Shown here: positions 16,706 to 25,245 of the stretch, in pieces
Numbering within the stretch: the stretch's first letter is position 1
Layout: every line of letters starts with the position of its first letter
Assembly: GCA_023387295.1 (NCBI GenBank)
Contig: JAEWIG010000084.1
Span: 1-43,355, forward strand
Length of the DNA: 43,355 bases
Direction of reading: 5' to 3'
Source of the DNA: Bacillota bacterium
GTDB lineage: Bacteria; Bacillota; Bacilli; Bacillales; Cytobacillaceae
Translations under genes and position numbers: made by a program
Notes under the pieces: generated by a model
What the model saw: the letters and a program-made list of their open reading frames with translations, nothing else
Databases searched by the model: none
Told to the model about the DNA's origin: nothing

Positions 16706-19185
16706 TTAGCCTTATTTAACAACGTATGAACAGGAATCGTCGACCATTTTGGCGTATTGTGCATAATTTTTGAAACAACTACTGTCATATCATCCTCTAT
16801 ATAGCCCGACCTTGAGCGAATAACCTCTTCCATGATTAAATCAGCTATTTCTTGTGGATTCTCAGTCTTTAGTTCATTTATTTTTCTCTTCATCCATAAA
16901 TCAAAATTTTCTACATGCTTTGGTCCTTCAAATACACCATCACTCATCATAATTAAGATGTCACCAGCTTTTAACTGCTTACTAACAACATCAACATCGA
17001 AATCTTGGAAAAATCCCATCGGTAAATTACTTGCCTCCACCTTAAGAACTTTATTGCCCCTCCTAATAAAACTCGGAGTTGAGCCAATTTTCAGAAATTC
17101 ACCTTCAGCATTCTGCAAATCAATCATGACCAAATCTAAGGTTGAAAATATTTCATCAGTCGTTCGTAACGATAAAACCGAGTTAACTGATTTAATCGCA
17201 ACTTTTTCCTTAATACCAGATTGCAAAATCTTTTGAAGAAGTTGGAGAGTTTCCTTGCTCTCCACATGTGCCCGCTCTCCATTCCCCATCCCATCACTAA
17301 TCGCAATGGCGTATTTTCCACAACCTAATTCCATCGTAGAATAACTGTCCCCCGAAAGAAATCCTCCATCCTTAGCAGCATGGGCAACTCCTGTTTCAAC
17401 CGTAAAGGCTTTAGCCGATCGAAAGGTGACATGACAGAAGCCATTTGGATAAACCGAGCAATCTTCTTTGTTAACTACAATTGTTTCACCAAGAATATCT
17501 GAGAGCATCGGAGCGATTAATTTCTCACACTCCCCATGCCCTTGGCAATATGGAATGGTCATATCAATATCGACATTTCTTTGCTCCAAGCTATATATTT
17601 CAACGTTTTCGATTTGAATACCGTAATCCTGAAGCGCTTCTAAAATCAGCTCCTCCTGCTTATAATGATTTTCACGTTCTCTTTGAATTTCCTTTGCAAA
17701 ATCACCCATTACCTCCGAAACACCAAGCAATTGATCAGCTACTAATCTTCTACTTTCCTGTACTTGTTTTTTAAGTTTTTGGTTTGCATGATAAAAGGTG
17801 AGCTCCTGGCGGATGGCTTCCGTTACTTTTTTCGAACGAGTGCAGTGCTTTTCCCATTCACGCGTCATTTTCAGCGATAATACACCTTGATTATTTTCTA
17901 ATTCATGCATGATTTCTTTCATATAGTCATATGTTGTATTAAAGTTTCTTGTCCAACATTGTTCTTTCTTAAAGCACATTTGACATGTCTTTTCGGTAAT
18001 ATTGCTTAAAAAATAGTCCATTTCTCGAAGCTCCTCTTCTTCCTGCCATTCAGATTCCTCATCATATGAGGAAAAGCTTTTGGAGAGTGCTTGAAACACA
18101 TTTGAAAACTGTGCTACTCTCTGCGCCGTGACATCCCTCATCTTTCGCATATATTGCTGCTGTTCCTGGTTGTACTCTGGTGTACCAGGAATATGCTTGG
18201 CTAATTTCATAAATAAAGCTTGTGGGGTTACTAGAAATAAGAGAATCGCAGCCGTCGATTCTAGAACTGTTTTTACAAGATTCCCTCCTCCTTCCGCATA
18301 CATACCAATTAGCAATGTAGCAATTAATAGACCAAAGGCAACACCAAGTTTTTTTCCTTCTTTTAAAAGACCGCCGAGAAGACCTGCAAATGCTAGCAGG
18401 CTCATATGATGAAAGCTTGATATATTAGCAAGGCTAAAAATTAATCCCGTCACGACCCCGACAGTAGAGCCAACAGTAGCTCCTGCAATAAAAGCAAAAA
18501 GCAAAACTAAATAGCGAGACAGCACATGCTCAACGGACAGCTCATAAATAGACCATCCAATTGTTCCTGTCATCACAGAGGCAAGCATAATAATTAGGCA
18601 AACAATCTCTTCTGTTTTCAATGTTTGCTTGCGTTTACTGTTAGATAATAACGGAAGGCTTTGTAGAAAGATTAAAGTAAGAATGAATCCTAAACTTGCT
18701 TCAACGCCTGCCATCATGCCATTATAGAGCGTTATTTTATTTGTGAAAATGAAGCTTTCTACTAGTTCGACTCCTAATAGAGTGAAAAATACAAAAAACG
18801 GCAATGCCTTCATTTCATTATGGAGCCACTTTTTCGCAACCCGAAAAGCAAACAAGAATAGAAAAGCAGCACCAAAGGTGGAGGCTGCATTCGTCAGCGA
18901 TAATGTTGCTGCCCCAGCAATAAGTCCAATTAACGCCATTGGAGCTTTATCTTTCCGAATGAAATATACAGCTGCCAAAAACGGAAGACCAAAAGGAGTT
19001 AGCTTTGCTAAAATTATGGCTCGTCCAAGTAAGAAACCGATTAACAATAGCAGAAAGCCTTTTTTAAGAAAGAAGAGTTCCAGCGACATCTGAAGCTTTT
19101 TTATCCCTTTGGTTAGATCAACTCTAGGCTTATTAAAATGCACTTCTCCGATCGGCTCAATTAAATTCCGTTCTACATTTGCCAT
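16702..19185 (-). CDS. spoIIE: Stage II sporulation protein E (membrane PP2C phosphatase)
   Basis: Dephosphorylates SpoIIAA-P to release sigma-F in the forespore and takes part in polar septum formation with FtsZ. The 827-residue protein has about ten membrane segments in residues 45-330, a central FtsZ-interaction and oligomerisation region with CQMCFKKEQCW, and a C-terminal PP2C domain (GGFLSGDSYSTMELG, AISDGMGNGERA, LIMMSDGVFEGP, DDMTVVV) with the metal-binding aspartates. ATG 19185 is preceded by GAGGAGTG. It is monocistronic from a promoter with the unusual 21-bp spacing expected for Spo0A control. Confidence 0.98.
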   Translation of the reverse strand: MANVERNLIEPIGEVHFNKPRVDLTKGIKKLQMSLELFFLKKGFLLLLIGFLLGRAIILAKLTPFGLPFLAAVYFIRKDKAPMALIGLIAGAATLSLTNAASTFGAAFLFLFAFRVAKKWLHNEMKALPFFVFFTLLGVELVESFIFTNKITLYNGMMAGVEASLGFILTLIFLQSLPLLSNSKRKQTLKTEEIVCLIIMLASVMTGTIGWSIYELSVEHVLSRYLVLLFAFIAGATVGSTVGVVTGLIFSLANISSFHHMSLLAFAGLLGGLLKEGKKLGVAFGLLIATLLIGMYAEGGGNLVKTVLESTAAILLFLVTPQALFMKLAKHIPGTPEYNQEQQQYMRKMRDVTAQRVAQFSNVFQALSKSFSSYDEESEWQEEEELREMDYFLSNITEKTCQMCFKKEQCWTRNFNTTYDYMKEIMHELENNQGVLSLKMTREWEKHCTRSKKVTEAIRQELTFYHANQKLKKQVQESRRLVADQLLGVSEVMGDFAKEIQRERENHYKQEELILEALQDYGIQIENVEIYSLEQRNVDIDMTIPYCQGHGECEKLIAPMLSDILGETIVVNKEDCSVYPNGFCHVTFRSAKAFTVETGVAHAAKDGGFLSGDSYSTMELGCGKYAIAISDGMGNGERAHVESKETLQLLQKILQSGIKEKVAIKSVNSVLSLRTTDEIFSTLDLVMIDLQNAEGEFLKIGSTPSFIRRGNKVLKVEASNLPMGFFQDFDVDVVSKQLKAGDILIMMSDGVFEGPKHVENFDLWMKRKINELKTENPQEIADLIMEEVIRSRSGYIEDDMTVVVSKIMHNTPKWSTIPVHTLLNKAN

Positions 19186-19222
19186 TTTTCACTTCACTCC
19201 TCATTCTTTATTAGTTCAGACC

Positions 19223-19255
19223 ATTATAATTTTTAGAGAATTAGAAGTTTGTCAA
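19223..19255 (-). promoter_or_regulatory. spoIIE promoter, sigma-A with 21-bp spacing (Spo0A type)
   Basis: TTGACA (19255-19250) and TATAAT (19228-19223) are both perfect but lie 21 bp apart. This is the arrangement known for B. subtilis spoIIE, where Spo0A-P bound to 0A boxes activates. TGTCAAA-like and CGTCGAT segments around and upstream of the -35 are candidate 0A boxes. Confidence 0.85.
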
Positions 19256-19393
19256 AATAGCAGACAAGCTATTATTTTTTGATCGACGCATTTCCTGTTA
19301 ATACTCAAAAAGGAAACAAAAAATTTGATATTTCTCTACTAAGCTTAACCTCGTGACTTTCCACTCCCCAACTAAATTAAAATTAAATATTTA

Positions 19394-19422
19394 TTGACTT
19401 TCTGAACAATCCTTTGTAATAT
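19394..19422 (+). promoter_or_regulatory. Sigma-A promoter of the tRNA-Met gene
   Basis: TTGACT (19394-19399), a 17-bp spacer, then TAATAT (19417-19422). It lies about 55 bp before the tRNA and diverges from the spoIIE promoter. Confidence 0.85.
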
Positions 19423-19477
19423 ATTCTTTGTGCCTTATCTGACGATTAATAGATTCTAGGTACAACTAATTTATCTT

Positions 19478-19551
19478 GGCGGTGTAGCTCAGCTGGCTAG
19501 AGCGTTCGGTTCATACCCGAAAGGTCGTGGGTTCGACTCCCTCCGCCGCTA
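19478..19551 (+). tRNA. tRNA-Met (anticodon CAT)
   Basis: A complete cloverleaf of 74 nt: acceptor GGCGGTG/CGCCGCT with a G1-U72 pair and A73, D arm GCTCAGCTGGCTAGAGC, anticodon stem TTCGG/CCGAA with CAT in the loop, and T loop TTCGACT. It closely resembles the B. subtilis elongator tRNA-Met. The T stem GTGGG/CCCTC contains a U-U mismatch at pair 50-64, and CCA is not encoded (TAC follows A73). It is the only gene on the plus strand. CAT could in principle be an AUA-reading tRNA-Ile, but the body matches elongator Met. Confidence 0.95.
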
Positions 19552-19560
19552 TACAGAAAT

Positions 19561-19733
19561 GCGGAAGCGCCTTGACCACCCCCGACAAGCACAAGACGAG
19601 CCTTTCGGAAAGGTGGTTTTTCCTTTCTGGAAGGATTGGCTTGTGACCTCGAGGGGGTAGGCGCTGAAGCTAGACAATTCGAAATGCGGAAGCGCCTTCG
19701 GAACAATTAAAGAGCAAATTGTTCCTGCGATGA
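19561..19733. repeat. Composite GCGC-ended dispersed repeat (modules A then B)
   Basis: GCGGAAGCGCC begins module A (19561-19675: CCCCCGACAAGCACAAGACG, then CTCGAGGGGGTAGGCGCT and GAAGCTAGAC, folding on itself). A second GCGGAAGCGCC begins module B (19686-19733: GGAACAATT/AATTGTTCC hairpin). The same modules occur in the opposite order at 34199-34371. It lies between the tRNA and its terminator and would be part of the primary transcript. Confidence 0.85.
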
Positions 19734-19740
19734 CTATTCA

Positions 19741-19764
19741 CGGAAGCTATCCTTTGTGCTTCCG
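19741..19764 (+). terminator. Intrinsic terminator of the tRNA-Met transcript
   Basis: A perfect 7-bp stem CGGAAGC / GCTTCCG with a 10-nt loop, followed by CTTTTTTATTT on the plus strand. Confidence 0.8.
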
Positions 19765-19787
19765 CTTTTTTATTTATTAAACAGCAA

Positions 19788-19817
19788 AAAAGACAAGTCC
19801 ATATGGACTTGTCTTTT
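19788..19817 (-). terminator. Palindromic, probably bidirectional terminator (yabR side and tRNA side)
   Basis: AAAAGACAAGTCCAT is followed directly by its exact reverse complement, giving T-runs on both strands. It ends the divIC-yabR side and could back up the tRNA terminator. Confidence 0.85.
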
Positions 19818-19879
19818 ACTTTTTAGGAGTATTAAACGATAAACCCTGCTAAAAATTATATAATTAACCAAGCAGCAAG

Positions 19880-20356
19880 TTAACCTCGTCTAGCGCCTCT
19901 TCCTCCACGTTTTGATTCAGTATTACGTTTTAAAGATGACAGGCGATCTTCGCTATCCTTTAGAAAACGAGCCATTTTTGATTCAAAGTTTTCTCTTGAA
20001 GGGCGATTATCATTCGTTCTGCCTTGACGTGGACGTTGAGATTGTGAATGTCCTCTTGACTCTCTTCTGTCGCCTCTATCAGGTCTTTCAGGTCTTTCCG
20101 TTCTTTCTGGTCTTTCAGGACGGTCTTTGGCCTTTTTAATGGATAGACCAATCTTTCCATCCTTCTCAACATTAATAACTTTTACTTCGACCTGGTCACC
20201 GACTTTAAGATGTTCATTAATATCCTTAACATAATTGTCTGCGACCTCACTAATGTGAACCAGACCTGTTGAGCCTTCCGGTAACTCCACAAACGCTCCG
20301 AAATTTGTAATACCTGTTACCTTTCCTTGTAACTTGCTGCCCACTTCGATTGACAT
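19880..20356 (-). CDS. yabR: S1-domain RNA-binding protein YabR
   Basis: A 158-residue protein with one S1 RNA-binding domain (about residues 3-74: GSKLQGKVTGITNFGAFVEL, GLVHISEV, KVGDQVEVKV, KIGLSIKKA) related to those of polynucleotide phosphorylase. A highly charged tail follows, with RPE/RTE repeats in residues 79-98 and RG-rich stretches up to the C-terminal RGGRGARRG. The tail is longer than that of B. subtilis YabR as I recall it. It probably binds RNA; its exact role is unknown. ATG 20356 is 12 nt after AAGGAGG, a rather long spacing. Confidence 0.93.
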   Translation of the reverse strand: MSIEVGSKLQGKVTGITNFGAFVELPEGSTGLVHISEVADNYVKDINEHLKVGDQVEVKVINVEKDGKIGLSIKKAKDRPERPERTERPERPDRGDRRESRGHSQSQRPRQGRTNDNRPSRENFESKMARFLKDSEDRLSSLKRNTESKRGGRGARRG

Positions 20357-20442
20357 AAAAAGAAACTGCCTCCTTGAGTGATATAAAAAACCATACTTAA
20401 TCTATAGTATACCGAAATTAGAAAAAGAGTTCAATAAAAGCT

Positions 20443-20850
20443 TTAATCTGATGTTTTTCCTTTATTTCCATCCTTTTCTTTTTCGTTAGGAAGGCTAAAA
20501 ATGATCTCATTGTTTTCGGAAAGAAAATATTCTTTTCTAGCTAACTTCGCGATATATTCATCATCGTTAAGCCTAACAATTTCTTCCTCTAACAGCTTTT
20601 CTTCTTGTTCCAGCTTTTTTAACTCTTTCGTATATTGCTCTTTTTCTGCTGCTTTCTCAGCAAGGATAGAGGATTGCGTAAGGAGTGTGGAGATCATAAA
20701 AAAGGAAATAGCTGCAGCAATCATTAAAAAGACAGTCAATCTTCTAAATAAACGCGTTCTTTTTTTACTAACTTGAATCTCAGCTTCTGCCTGTTGCTTA
20801 GCATAACTTGTCTGTAATTGGGCAATATTTCTTTTTCTAACCGCACCCAC
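20443..20850 (-). CDS. divIC: Cell division protein DivIC (FtsB-like)
   Basis: Bitopic membrane protein of the divisome, partner of FtsL and DivIB. The 135-residue protein has a basic cytoplasmic N-terminus (KKRTRLFRRL), one membrane segment (about 37-57, LTVFLMIAAAISFFMISTLL), then a coiled coil rich in K and E (AEKAAEKEQYTKELKKLEQE) and the conserved EEIVRLNDDEYIAKLARKEY near the end. The start is GTG 20850 with AGGAGGGG upstream. It lies 13 bp after yabQ. Confidence 0.95.
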   Translation of the reverse strand: MGAVRKRNIAQLQTSYAKQQAEAEIQVSKKRTRLFRRLTVFLMIAAAISFFMISTLLTQSSILAEKAAEKEQYTKELKKLEQEEKLLEEEIVRLNDDEYIAKLARKEYFLSENNEIIFSLPNEKEKDGNKGKTSD

Positions 20851-20863
20851 TTCGCACCCCTCC

Positions 20864-21496
20864 TTACTTTTTATCTTTCTTCCATCTGCTAATTAATTGA
20901 TATAAATAATTCTTTATATGTCGTAAAATTCCTGCCACTCTATTATATATCTTCTCGACTATTTTTTTAATACCTTTCGGCAAAATTTTCCAAATAATCA
21001 TTACAATCCATTTTACAGGCAATAAAATTACCCTCAATATCCATAATACGGTCTTTAGTAGGATTTTGGAAAGTGAAAAAAGTCCCTTTCCTACTAATTT
21101 TAGCAAATAAATGAATAGAATGATCAGGCTATGAATCGGTTTATAAATTACATAATAAAACATTTTTAACAAAAAGCGATAAATAGAGATTACCGTGGAG
21201 ATGATAATCTCTAACAATCGTATATAAATCCACTTAAATAAACTCTGATAAGCAGCAAAGCCGCATAAGAGTGCGACAAAAATATAAAACCTTAATTCGC
21301 CGCGATTGACTAAAAATAAAATATAAAATATAACTAAGGCTTGTAGAACCCAAAAGAATACATCATTAATAAAAACAAACCAACGTTTTCGTTTCGTTCG
21401 ATTTAAAAACCGATTATACGTATCAAGGGTTATCCCAAAAGCAATTCCCATGCCGATCATCGAAAGCATTGTCATAAATTGCGTTGATAGAGTCAT
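20864..21496 (-). CDS. yabQ: Spore cortex membrane protein YabQ
   Basis: A 210-residue polytopic membrane protein; in B. subtilis YabQ is needed for spore cortex formation and localises to the outer forespore membrane. About four membrane segments lie in residues 7-90 (TLSTQFMTMLSMIGMG, FVFINDVFFWVLQALVIFYI, FYIFVALLCGFAAYQ), followed by long amphipathic, isoleucine-rich stretches and a basic tail. The start ATG overlaps the yabP stop codon by 4 nt, so the two are translationally coupled. Confidence 0.92.
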   Translation of the reverse strand: MTLSTQFMTMLSMIGMGIAFGITLDTYNRFLNRTKRKRWFVFINDVFFWVLQALVIFYILFLVNRGELRFYIFVALLCGFAAYQSLFKWIYIRLLEIIISTVISIYRFLLKMFYYVIYKPIHSLIILFIYLLKLVGKGLFSLSKILLKTVLWILRVILLPVKWIVMIIWKILPKGIKKIVEKIYNRVAGILRHIKNYLYQLISRWKKDKK

Positions 21497-21795
21497 CGGA
21501 ACAACTTGCTAAAAAAGCCTTTAGCTTTGTCTCCATGCTGTTCGTCAAGATAAACGAGATCATATATTTTCCCTTTTATCGAGACAACCCCTTTATCAAC
21601 ATCTAAATTTTTCATTTGGAGATTTTGCCCTTTTATCGCAAGAAACCCCATGACCGTATCCAAAAGAAACTCTTCATTATCAAAGCTTTCCACTTGCTTA
21701 ACCCCGGTAATATCTAAAAGCCTTCTGCTTCGCATAATGACGTCGTGTTCCTGGACATTTTGTTTCCCAGGATTTTTCTCATAATATTGACTCAT
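21493..21795 (-). CDS. yabP: Spore protein YabP
   Basis: A 100-residue YabP/YqfC-family protein, required for normal sporulation and made under sigma-E in B. subtilis. Family motifs are RRLLDITGVKQVESFDNEEF, LDTVMGFLAIKGQNLQMKNL and the end KGFFSKLFR. ATG 21795 has GTGAGGGATGG upstream; the frame is open to 21825 but that start has no ribosome site. The gap of 115 bp to rqcP could hold a sigma-E promoter (CATAGATA at about the right place), which I consider weak. Confidence 0.93.
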   Translation of the reverse strand: MSQYYEKNPGKQNVQEHDVIMRSRRLLDITGVKQVESFDNEEFLLDTVMGFLAIKGQNLQMKNLDVDKGVVSIKGKIYDLVYLDEQHGDKAKGFFSKLFR

Positions 21796-21910
21796 TTTCC
21801 ATCCCTCACAATCCACAAAGTACAAGCCTTTTGTACATATCTATGAATAGAGTGGATGGAATAGAACAATTGATTTAAACAGCTATTTGGAGAATATCGT
21901 ACTTATACCT

Positions 21911-22177
21911 TTAAGCCTCTGTTTCGATTTTCTCTTCTTTCACAACTGAATACATTTCTGCCGCTTCTTCTTTTCTCGTTGTTTCTTGTAATCGTTCAAT
22001 TTTCACCGTTACTAGCTTCTGACCAAATCGAATAACAAGCTCATCTCCGACTTTAACCGTTGTACTTGCTTTAGCCTGCTGTCCATTTACGGTAATTCTT
22101 CCTTGATCAGAAACCTCTTTTGCCAGTGTTCTTCGTTTGATTAATCGTGATACTTTTAGAAACTTATCTAGTCTCAT
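21911..22177 (-). CDS. rqcP: S4-domain RQC protein RqcP (YabO)
   Basis: A heat-shock-protein-15-like S4 RNA-binding protein of 88 residues. The B. subtilis homologue RqcP works with RqcH on obstructed 50S subunits, stabilising the P-site tRNA during alanine tailing of stalled peptides. MRLDKFLKVSRLIKRRTLAKE begins the S4 fold; the arginines at 2 and 16, conserved in the family, are present. GRITVNGQQAKASTTVKVGD completes it. ATG 22177 follows AGAGGAG at 8 nt; the gene overlaps yabN by 14 nt. Confidence 0.94.
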   Translation of the reverse strand: MRLDKFLKVSRLIKRRTLAKEVSDQGRITVNGQQAKASTTVKVGDELVIRFGQKLVTVKIERLQETTRKEEAAEMYSVVKEEKIETEA

Positions 22178-23639
22178 TATCTGTTCTCCTCTCAAATACC
22201 TTTGCTTCTTCCCAAAACTTATCCAATTCTTCTAATCCAAAAGCAGAAAAATCCTTTCCGCTCTCTTTTACCTTTTTTTCTACATAAGAAAAACGGCTTT
22301 TAAACTTCTGATTTGTCAAAAACAAAGCTTCTTCTGGATTGATCTGATAAAAACGAGCAATATTCACGAATGCAAAGAGAATATCACCAAACTCCATGGT
22401 CATTTCTGTGCTACTCTGCTCTGCTTCAATTTCAAATTCGTGTATCTCTTCTTTTACTTTCTCCCACGCTGGCTGAACTTCCTGCCAATCAAAGCCAACC
22501 TTTGCGGCTTTTTTTTGAATTTCACAAGCGGCCATTAAATTAGGCAAGGAGCTCGGAATACCATCAAGAATGGATGCTTCTACTTCCCCTTTTTCTTCAC
22601 GCTTAATGTCTTGCCAGTTTTTCAGCACATCTGCTTCTGTCTCTGCTATTATTTCACCGAATACATGAGGATGGCGCCGGATCATTTTCTCTGATAACCC
22701 TTCAATAACATCATCCATGGTAAAATAGCCATCGTCTTCGCCAATTTGCGCATGAAGCAATACTTGAAGCAGGACATCACCAAGCTCTTCAATTATATGG
22801 TCAATATCTTCTTCATTGATGGCCTCAATCAGCTCATAAGCTTCTTCTATTAAGTATTTTTTCAGAGATGCATGTGTTTGCTTTTTATCCCATGGACAGC
22901 CGTTTGGTCCGCGAAGTTCGGCGATAATCGCCCTTAGCTTTGCGAAATTTTTATATAAAAGAGCTTCATCTTTTACTGGAGGTACATAGACTGACGTTAA
23001 ATTGCTAAGCTTCATTTCACGATCAAGCTCAAATAACGGAACCTTTTGAATTAGCTCCTCCTTACTTCCCGCAGCTGTCACAATATATACTTCATAATCA
23101 AAAGGAAGAACATCCATTAGCGTCAACTTTACTTCAGAGGCAACAAACTGGTCATACACCTGGCCAATAATTACATGTTGTTTAAGCTGAAGCTCTTCTT
23201 TCTTCAATGCCGTTCCATCCAAGAGCTGAAAACCTTCTATTGGGTCGATTTTGAGCGATTGGAACAATGCATCAAGAAAGCTTTGTCCTCCACCTATTTT
23301 AATCGTAACACCGTGTTCAGAAGCCCTTTCAAGCAGGAGCTGAACCGTACGCTCTGCAACAAGCGGATGTCCGGGTACAGCATAGGTCACTTCTTCCGCT
23401 AATGCTGCTTTAAGCAAAAGCGAACAAATTTCCTCATACACTTCTTCAAATTGTTCATGTTTTTCATAGACGTCATCAAAAGAAGAAAAAACGAAACCTT
23501 CTTTTTCTAACTCTTTGACAACAGGATGCTCTTTTGTTCGTAAAAAAAGCGATTTTGTGTTTTTTAAAGCACGATACACTCCAAGCGGGAGCTGCTCTAT
23601 ATCTCCTGCACCTAATCCAATAATATTAATGTTTTTCAT
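22164..23639 (-). CDS. yabN: Tetrapyrrole methylase/MazG fusion protein YabN
   Basis: A 491-residue two-domain protein. The N-terminal half (about 1-215) is a SAM-dependent tetrapyrrole methylase fold (NIIGLGAGDIEQLPLGVYRA, TYAVPGHPLVAERT). The C-terminal half is a MazG nucleotide pyrophosphohydrolase with RGPNGCPWDKKQTHASLKKY, the metal site EEAYELIEAI and EELGDVLLQVLLHAQI, and a second, weaker MazG repeat (FGDILFAFVNIARF). It probably removes non-canonical NTPs; the role of the methylase half is unknown. ATG 23639 overlaps yabM by 14 nt. Confidence 0.94.
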   Translation of the reverse strand: MKNINIIGLGAGDIEQLPLGVYRALKNTKSLFLRTKEHPVVKELEKEGFVFSSFDDVYEKHEQFEEVYEEICSLLLKAALAEEVTYAVPGHPLVAERTVQLLLERASEHGVTIKIGGGQSFLDALFQSLKIDPIEGFQLLDGTALKKEELQLKQHVIIGQVYDQFVASEVKLTLMDVLPFDYEVYIVTAAGSKEELIQKVPLFELDREMKLSNLTSVYVPPVKDEALLYKNFAKLRAIIAELRGPNGCPWDKKQTHASLKKYLIEEAYELIEAINEEDIDHIIEELGDVLLQVLLHAQIGEDDGYFTMDDVIEGLSEKMIRRHPHVFGEIIAETEADVLKNWQDIKREEKGEVEASILDGIPSSLPNLMAACEIQKKAAKVGFDWQEVQPAWEKVKEEIHEFEIEAEQSSTEMTMEFGDILFAFVNIARFYQINPEEALFLTNQKFKSRFSYVEKKVKESGKDFSAFGLEELDKFWEEAKVFERRTDNETR

Positions 23640-25245
23640 TCTTCCATCTCCTCGTCCTCTTAGGGAGTAACAGCATTAATTTACTCCCAAAAGGTAGCAT
23701 TGCAATTTCCTCATTTTTAAATGTATTTCCTTTTAAAACAATTGATAAGTAGACGAATCCACCTAGGAAAACAGCTGATAAAGCTTGCAAACCAGCTGTC
23801 AGACGCTCGTGACCAAATGTAAAAATAAAGCTTGTCACAAATAAATAAACCTTTAACACAAGAAACATGACAACGGCTGCTATACTTACGATGATTAAAA
23901 ACCGAATATGTACGATAGACGTTTTTATATGAAAACGCAATTTACCTAGCAAAATGAGCATTATCATACTTAATGCAATACAAGAAGCAATCGCTGCTCC
24001 CATCGTCCCTAATGAAGGAACAAGACTTATATTAAGCATATATTTCGCCAAAAAACCCAAAAGAATAACACTTGCAGGGAAAAGAATCATACCTAGCCCT
24101 TGAAGAATCCCTGTAGTCGTAATAATCATTGAGCTGAATAATATTAATAAACTCAACATTGAAAGAACATCCGAGCCATCACTATTTTCGAACAACAATA
24201 TGTTTGTTTCCCTCATAATACTTAATAATCCAACTGTTGCTCCTACTCCAACGAATATGCCTATTCTTAGGGCTAGACTAATTTTTTCATGCATATATTT
24301 AGCGTTCAGTTTAAACTTTTCGCGAGTAATAATGGGGACAAGCGCTAATGACATCGATGTCGCCACTACAGTTCCGAGCTGGATTAATGGTTGACCACGA
24401 TCATATATCCCTTTTGCTACTTTAGCGTCTAAATTGCTTAATCCAGATGAGACAAGGAGAGAATACAAGTTAAATGAATCAGCCATCTGAATAAAAATAA
24501 GCAGTAGGCTGCTAACACAAATAGCAAAGCCCTGAAGAATGATCGACTTTGCCATCCTTGCACTTTCCTTTAAATCAAAGCGTGTAAGAGTTGTCGGTTC
24601 CGTTTTTCTTCGTAACCAAAACAAGGTTAGAATAAGGATGGCTAAGACACCTCCTATAACCGAACCAAATACCGCTCCACTACCGACGATATATAAATTA
24701 TAGCCTTGCTTTGTTAAGATAATAGCTGCAAAAAAAATCGTTACAACCCTTAGAAGCTGCTCTCCCACTTGAGAAATAGCCGTTGGGACCATATCCCCTT
24801 TCCCTTGAAAATAACCCCTCAGCAACGAAACGAAGGGGAATATAAGAAATACGGTAGAGATTACTCTTAACAATACGGAGAGCTCTGGATCACCCATTTT
24901 AACGGCAAGCCAATTTGCTCCCCAATACAAGAGAGAGAACCCCAAAACACCAATGATGAGCAAAATAATCGCTGCAATCACAAATAAATTGCCAACCTGC
25001 TGTTTATCCTTCCGCATTGACTGCTCTGCATATAGCTTAGAAATAACGACAGGAAACCCTTGTGTTGATAATAGCAAAGCCACCCCATAAAAAGGATAAA
25101 CCTGCTGATAAATATAAAAACCGACGTCCCCAACAATATTTTGAAAAGGGACACGGTAAATCGCACTTAATATTTTTACGATAAGGGCCGCAACCGTTAA
25201 TATAAATGCGCCCTTAAAGATATCTCTCGAATTTGTTTCGGGCAC
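23626..25245 (-). CDS. yabM: MurJ/SpoVB-family polysaccharide flippase homologue YabM
   Basis: A polytopic protein of about 539 residues with some fourteen membrane segments, of the MOP flippase superfamily (PST/SpoVB/MurJ type). Key stretches are FKGAFILTVAALIVKILSAIY, RVPFQNIVGDVGFYIYQQVYPFY, GFPVVISKLYAE and PLIQLGTVVATSMSLALVPI. It may move lipid-linked cell-wall or spore intermediates; the substrate is unproven. The start is uncertain: GTG 25245 lies about 11 nt after GGAAGGAG, while the TTG at 25266 falls within that site. It leads the yabM-yabN-rqcP block. Confidence 0.9.
   Translation of the reverse strand: MPETNSRDIFKGAFILTVAALIVKILSAIYRVPFQNIVGDVGFYIYQQVYPFYGVALLLSTQGFPVVISKLYAEQSMRKDKQQVGNLFVIAAIILLIIGVLGFSLLYWGANWLAVKMGDPELSVLLRVISTVFLIFPFVSLLRGYFQGKGDMVPTAISQVGEQLLRVVTIFFAAIILTKQGYNLYIVGSGAVFGSVIGGVLAILILTLFWLRRKTEPTTLTRFDLKESARMAKSIILQGFAICVSSLLLIFIQMADSFNLYSLLVSSGLSNLDAKVAKGIYDRGQPLIQLGTVVATSMSLALVPIITREKFKLNAKYMHEKISLALRIGIFVGVGATVGLLSIMRETNILLFENSDGSDVLSMLSLLILFSSMIITTTGILQGLGMILFPASVILLGFLAKYMLNISLVPSLGTMGAAIASCIALSMIMLILLGKLRFHIKTSIVHIRFLIIVSIAAVVMFLVLKVYLFVTSFIFTFGHERLTAGLQALSAVFLGGFVYLSIVLKGNTFKNEEIAMLPFGSKLMLLLPKRTRRWKNEKH

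Noticed and set aside
19497..19706. Minus-strand 69-codon open frame over the tRNA
   Set aside because: It is antisense to the tRNA and the repeat. The GGGSRTHDL motif is a common false translation of tRNA complements.
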